DNA from: Osedax frankpressi
Taxonomy: Eukaryota; Annelida; Polychaeta; Sabellida; Siboglinidae
DNA length: 64,000 nucleotides
Assembly: GCA_964035775.1 (NCBI GenBank)
Contig: OZ038316.1
Location: 13,552,949-13,616,948 of the forward strand
Direction of reading: 5' to 3'
The position numbers and the translations under genes were made by a program. A model generated the notes under the pieces. It was not told where the DNA came from, did not search any database, and was given only the letters and a program-made list of their open reading frames with translations. Shown in pieces: positions 59,812 through 64,000 of this stretch (its first letter is position 1; each line of letters starts with the position of its first letter).

Positions 59812-60919
59812 GTAATTATATTTTTATATAACTCTTTTTTTATGTTTCAATTTTATATTGGAGTATCTATAGGAGGGAGAGTTTATAGAGTAGTCTATAG
59901 TGAGTGTCTAAAGGGTAATCTGTAAGGGAGGTATATAGAGTTAGTCTATTGGGGTAGAATATTGTGGTAGTCTATATGGTAGCTTGTAAAGAGAACCTGT
60001 AAGGAGATTCTTTAAGGGCTGTTTTTGTGTTAGTCTGTAAATTGATTCAGTATTGTTAATCTGTAGATATCAATATATAAATAGAGATCAATATAATTAA
60101 ATATATAAATAGATATCAATATTATTAAATACATAAATAGATATCAATATACTTAAATCTATAAATAGATATCTATATTATTAAATCTATAAATAGATAT
60201 CAATATAATTAAATGTATATCAATATGTCTTTCTATACAGTTTTGAATGTAATATTATACATTATGCTATTCTTGTCAGTTATTATACCTTAGTTTTACT
60301 GCTGTCCTTATACACCATGTTATAACATGTAATAATTGATCATTTCCCTGCGATAACTGAATGCAATTAAATCAAATATAATCACACATATATATACATA
60401 GACAATAATAAAATACCACTATAAAACATATAGCGAAGTGCAAATGTATAATGGAAAATTCTAAATATATAAATTCATTATGATAATCGAATGCCACAAG
60501 TATTTATTAATTATAATAATTGTATTTACTTTACGAATTTTCCTTTCTTCAGTTACGCTTATAAATTAATTAGATTATCGCGATATAGCACGATTAATAT
60601 TTAGCATTTTTAACTATTAGATTTCTATTTAAAATTACGTAGAGTACCTAAAATATGGATAAAAGTAGATGTCAATATGTTATTATATTATGTCTATATC
60701 ATTACAACTTGTAGAGGATGTGAATTATATACCAAAAATAAAATTAAGGTATTTACTTTAATATATTCATCTGTACCCAGTTAATATATGATTTATACTA
60801 TAGATATTTCTTAAAACATCAATTGAAATCAAGGACCCTTACTATAACTAATTATATATTTTTTTACGCATTATTTACGTAAACAAAAGCAAATAAATCT
60901 ATTACTGATATCAATGTAG
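59812..60919. other. AT-rich intergenic region
   Basis: A short imperfect repeat of about 31 bases (aaatagatatcaatat words) lies at 60060-60215. Nothing else recognised. Confidence 0.6.
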
Positions 60920-61253
60920 GTTACACGACGTCTTTGTGTTTATTTACATATCGAGCACCAGCGTTCTTAGCAACGCCGCGTGTTTACCGACGCCCGCAAT
61001 CGCAGATCGTCCGACGACTCGCGTCTTCCACGTCTGATACAGCGATGCAGACTTGCCGCGGACCCACGATCGCCGAACGCGAACAGCTGTTCGACTGCAA
61101 AACTCCAGTTCTATCCGGTTTCCAGCCTCGCCGCCTTCGACAACTGGCTGTACAACGCCCGCCACGTAACGACACCAATATCGACTGCTGTCACGTGCTA
61201 CGCTCGGATATATGGCGACTTCCCGGTTACTTGCACGTCGACCACGGGCAAAG
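60920..61253 (+). CDS. Unidentified GC-rich exon-like block
   Basis: GC-rich island in AT-rich DNA, ending in a perfect GTAAGT donor at about 61254. Two plus frames are open. One runs from a possible acceptor gtag at 60919 (QSQIVRRLASSTSDTAMQ..). The other runs from cttag near 60971 (RSSDDSRLPRLIQRC.., SSLAAFDNWLYNARHV). I recognise neither, and cannot say which, if either, is translated. It could be the first visible exon of a further gene to the right. Confidence 0.35.
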
Positions 61254-61489
61254 GGTAAGTAGTTTACGGACTTGATAAAGCCTTACTATCGGGCTGACAA
61301 TTGGAATAAACTCTAACATGTTCTACGTCTGGTTTTCCGCAATTTAAAGCCAGCAAGATGAACTTAAACAAATGAACAGCTATTCAGTTCTAATCTAGCT
61401 AATGACGTATTTCGTAATACATTGACCCTCGTAGCGACATACAAATATAGTGTACTAGATAGCTCGATAATGTAGAGTTCCTGGGCAAT

Positions 61490-63295
61490 ACAATGTGGGT
61501 ATTACATGGTAGGAGTTATCATGTGGGTATTACACTGTAGGTATTACAGTGTGGGCATTACAATGTAGGTATTACATGGTAGGTATTACACTGTAGGTAT
61601 TACAATGTGGGTATTACATGGTAGGAGTTATCATGTGGGTATTACACTGTGGGTATTACAGTGTGGGTATTACACTATAGGTATTACACTGTGGGTATTA
61701 CATGGTAGAAGTTATCATGTGGGTATTACACTGTGGGTATTACACTGTAGGTATTATCATGTGGGTATTACACTGTAGGTATTACACTGTGGGTATTACA
61801 CTGTAGGAGTTATCATGTGGGTATTACACTGTGGGTATTACAGTGTGGGTATTACATGGTAGGAGTTATCGTGTAGGTATTACACTGTGGGTATTACATG
61901 GTAGGTGTTATCGTGTGGGTATTACACTGTGGGTATTACACGATGAGCATTACACTGTAGGTATTACACTGTAGGTATTACATTTTAGGGGTTATCGTGT
62001 GGGTATTACACTGTGGGTATTACACTGTAGGTATTATATTTTAGGGGTTATCGTGTGTGTATTACACTGTGTGTATTACACTGTAGGTATTACACTGTAG
62101 GTATTACACTGTAGGTATTACACTGTAGGTATTACACTGTAGGTATTACACTGTAGGTATTACACTGTAGGTATTACACTGTAGGTATTACACTGTAGGT
62201 ATTACACTGTGGGTATTACACTGTAGGTATTACACTGTAGGTATTACACTGTAGGTATTACACTGTAGGTATTACACTGTAGGTATTACACTGTGGGTAT
62301 TACACTGTAGGTATTACACTGTATATATTACACTGTAGATATTACACTGTAGGTATTACACTGTAGGCATTACACTGTAGGCATTACACTGTAGGTATTA
62401 CACTGTAGGTATTACAGTGTAGGTATTACACTGTAGGTATTACACTGTAGGTATTACACTGTAGGTATTACACTGTAGATATTACACTGTAGGTATTACA
62501 GTGTAGGCATTACACTGTAGGTATTACACTGTAGGTATTACACTGTAGGTATTACACTGTAGGTATTACACTCTGGGCATTACATTCTGGTTATTACACT
62601 CTGGGCTTTATACCGTTAGTATTACACTGTGGATATTACATTCTGGTCATTAAACTGTGGATATTACATTCTGGTCATTACACTGTGGGTATTACACTCT
62701 GGGCATTACACTCTGGATATTACACTCTGGGCATTTTACCGTTAGTATTACACTGTGGGTATAATATTGTGGGTATTACACTGTAGGTATTACACCATGG
62801 GTGTTACATAGTGGGTATAATATTGTGGGTATTACACTGTGGGAATTACCCTATGGGTATTAAATTGTGGGTATTACAGTAGGGGTATTACACTTTGAAT
62901 ATTATCTAGTGGGTATTACACTCTGGAAATTATACCATTGGTATTACACTGTGGATATTACACTGTGGGTATTACACTCTAGGTATTATATTGTGGATAT
63001 TACACTGTGGGTATTCAATTATGGATATTACACTATGGTCATTACACTGTGGGAATTTTACAATGGGTATTACACTGTGGGTATTATACTGTGGGTATTA
63101 TACTGTGGGTATTATACTATGGGTATTACACTGTGGGTATTATACTGTGGGAATTTTACAATGGGTATTACACTGTGGGTATTACACTGTGGGTATTATA
63201 CTGTGGGTATTATACTATGGGTATCACCTAGTAGGTATTATAATGTGGTTATTACACTATGGGTATTACCTAGTGGGTATTACCAAGTGGTACTT
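61490..63295. repeat. 14-bp minisatellite, about 125 units
   Basis: Units of gtaggtattacact with gtggg variants. The left part has longer composite units with ggagttatcatg. The right part is more diverged. Open frames over it are artefacts. Confidence 0.96.
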
Positions 63296-63915
63296 ATTGA
63301 GCTAAACCCTAAAATAATAATGAATTCTTAAGATATGATCTTAACCCTGAAGTACCTCAGTAAAAGATAAACCCTAGGGTACGATCTAGACCATATATGG
63401 TAATAGCTAGAACTTTACGGGAATATATAAACTATAGGTTATGAGCTAAACCCTAAACTAAATCTAACTCATTAGATTAAAGATAAACAATTTGATAATA
63501 CCTAAACTTTAAAGTAAAATATATAAACCATAATACAATAAAATAAATTAAAATATAACAATAAGTTGTAAAAAATATCAGTTATGTAACTGTATGAGAA
63601 TTGTGTTTGCAAGTTATAAAGTTAATAAAGTTAAAAGGAAATTGTACTATTTATATTTCAATTTGAACACGACAGAATATTGTGAGGAAGGATGAGTTTT
63701 GATAATTTACATAATAAAATAGACTATAGTCTAAATAGAATATATTCTCCGAGTTTTCAAAATATAAGAAGTAATTATCATAAAGTAAAAATTATGTAAA
63801 TATAGATTATGGGTTGATATAAACATTTACTATAGGTTTAATAAACAAATTTCTATCGCAATATTCATGGTAATTTGTGGATATATATTATTAGAATGAT
63901 ATATATAATTATATA

Positions 63916-63954
<39 letters not shown>

Positions 63955-64000
63955 TCAATGGTATAACGATTTTAGATATTGAGTATAATTACGGTTCAGT
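63296..64000. other. AT-rich region to window end
   Basis: No coding or RNA gene recognised. Short taaaccct words near 63303-63450 and a TA run at 63910-63952. Confidence 0.6.

Noticed and set aside
62867-63331. GYYTVGIILWVLYCGYY-like protein
   Set aside because: Translation of the diverged right part of the 14-bp array.

Overview
The window is AT-rich nuclear DNA of an invertebrate animal. It carries parts of three spliced genes and an extraordinary load of tandem repeats. The best taxonomic clue is a muscle myosin heavy chain that reads most like mollusc or flatworm versions (for example [26 protein letters not shown]), so a spiralian is likely. This is an inference from remembered protein families, not from a search.

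Region 1 (158-21139, minus strand) holds a muscle myosin heavy chain gene (Mhc). It runs right to left from near the N-terminus through the motor, neck and part of the rod, and leaves the window at the left edge. About 27 exon positions can be placed with matching splice phases. Four positions carry duplicated, apparently mutually exclusive exons: the P-loop exon (2 copies), the next exon (2 copies), an upper-50-kDa position where one long exon competes with a split pair that flanks it, and the actin-binding exon (2 intact and 2 decayed copies). Its introns contain many tandem arrays. The N-terminal exon or exons were not found; a 200-base assembly gap (21301-21500) lies just upstream.

Region 2 (21140-36527) has no recognised host gene. 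It contains the gap, GC-rich islands, a near-identical 2.4-kb tandem duplication rich in TATAC repeats (26209-31018), a TGTACA foldback, a GTGA array, and a decayed LINE (32156-35030, minus strand).

Region 3 (36528-45274, plus strand) is a SESTD1-like gene: a SEC14/CRAL-TRIO domain followed by spectrin-like helices, ending in a stop and an AATAAA signal. The first coding exon was not located. A 2.9-kb 22-bp array sits in an intron that interrupts the SEC14 domain.

Region 4 (49758-59761, plus strand) is a complete NIMA-related (NEK) kinase gene of about 642 residues in 15 exons. All catalytic motifs are present. A 2637-bp intron of CTAC-type repeats is stop-free and in frame with both flanking kinase exons. 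One exon encodes a tail of about 35 SEGH/SERH-type tetrapeptides.

Region 5 (59812-64000) holds an unidentified GC-rich exon-like block (about 60920-61253) and a 1.8-kb 14-bp array. Most long open frames in the window are stop-free translations of tandem repeats, not genes. A window-wide oddity is that most 5' splice sites in Mhc and NEK have T at +3 (often GTTAGT).
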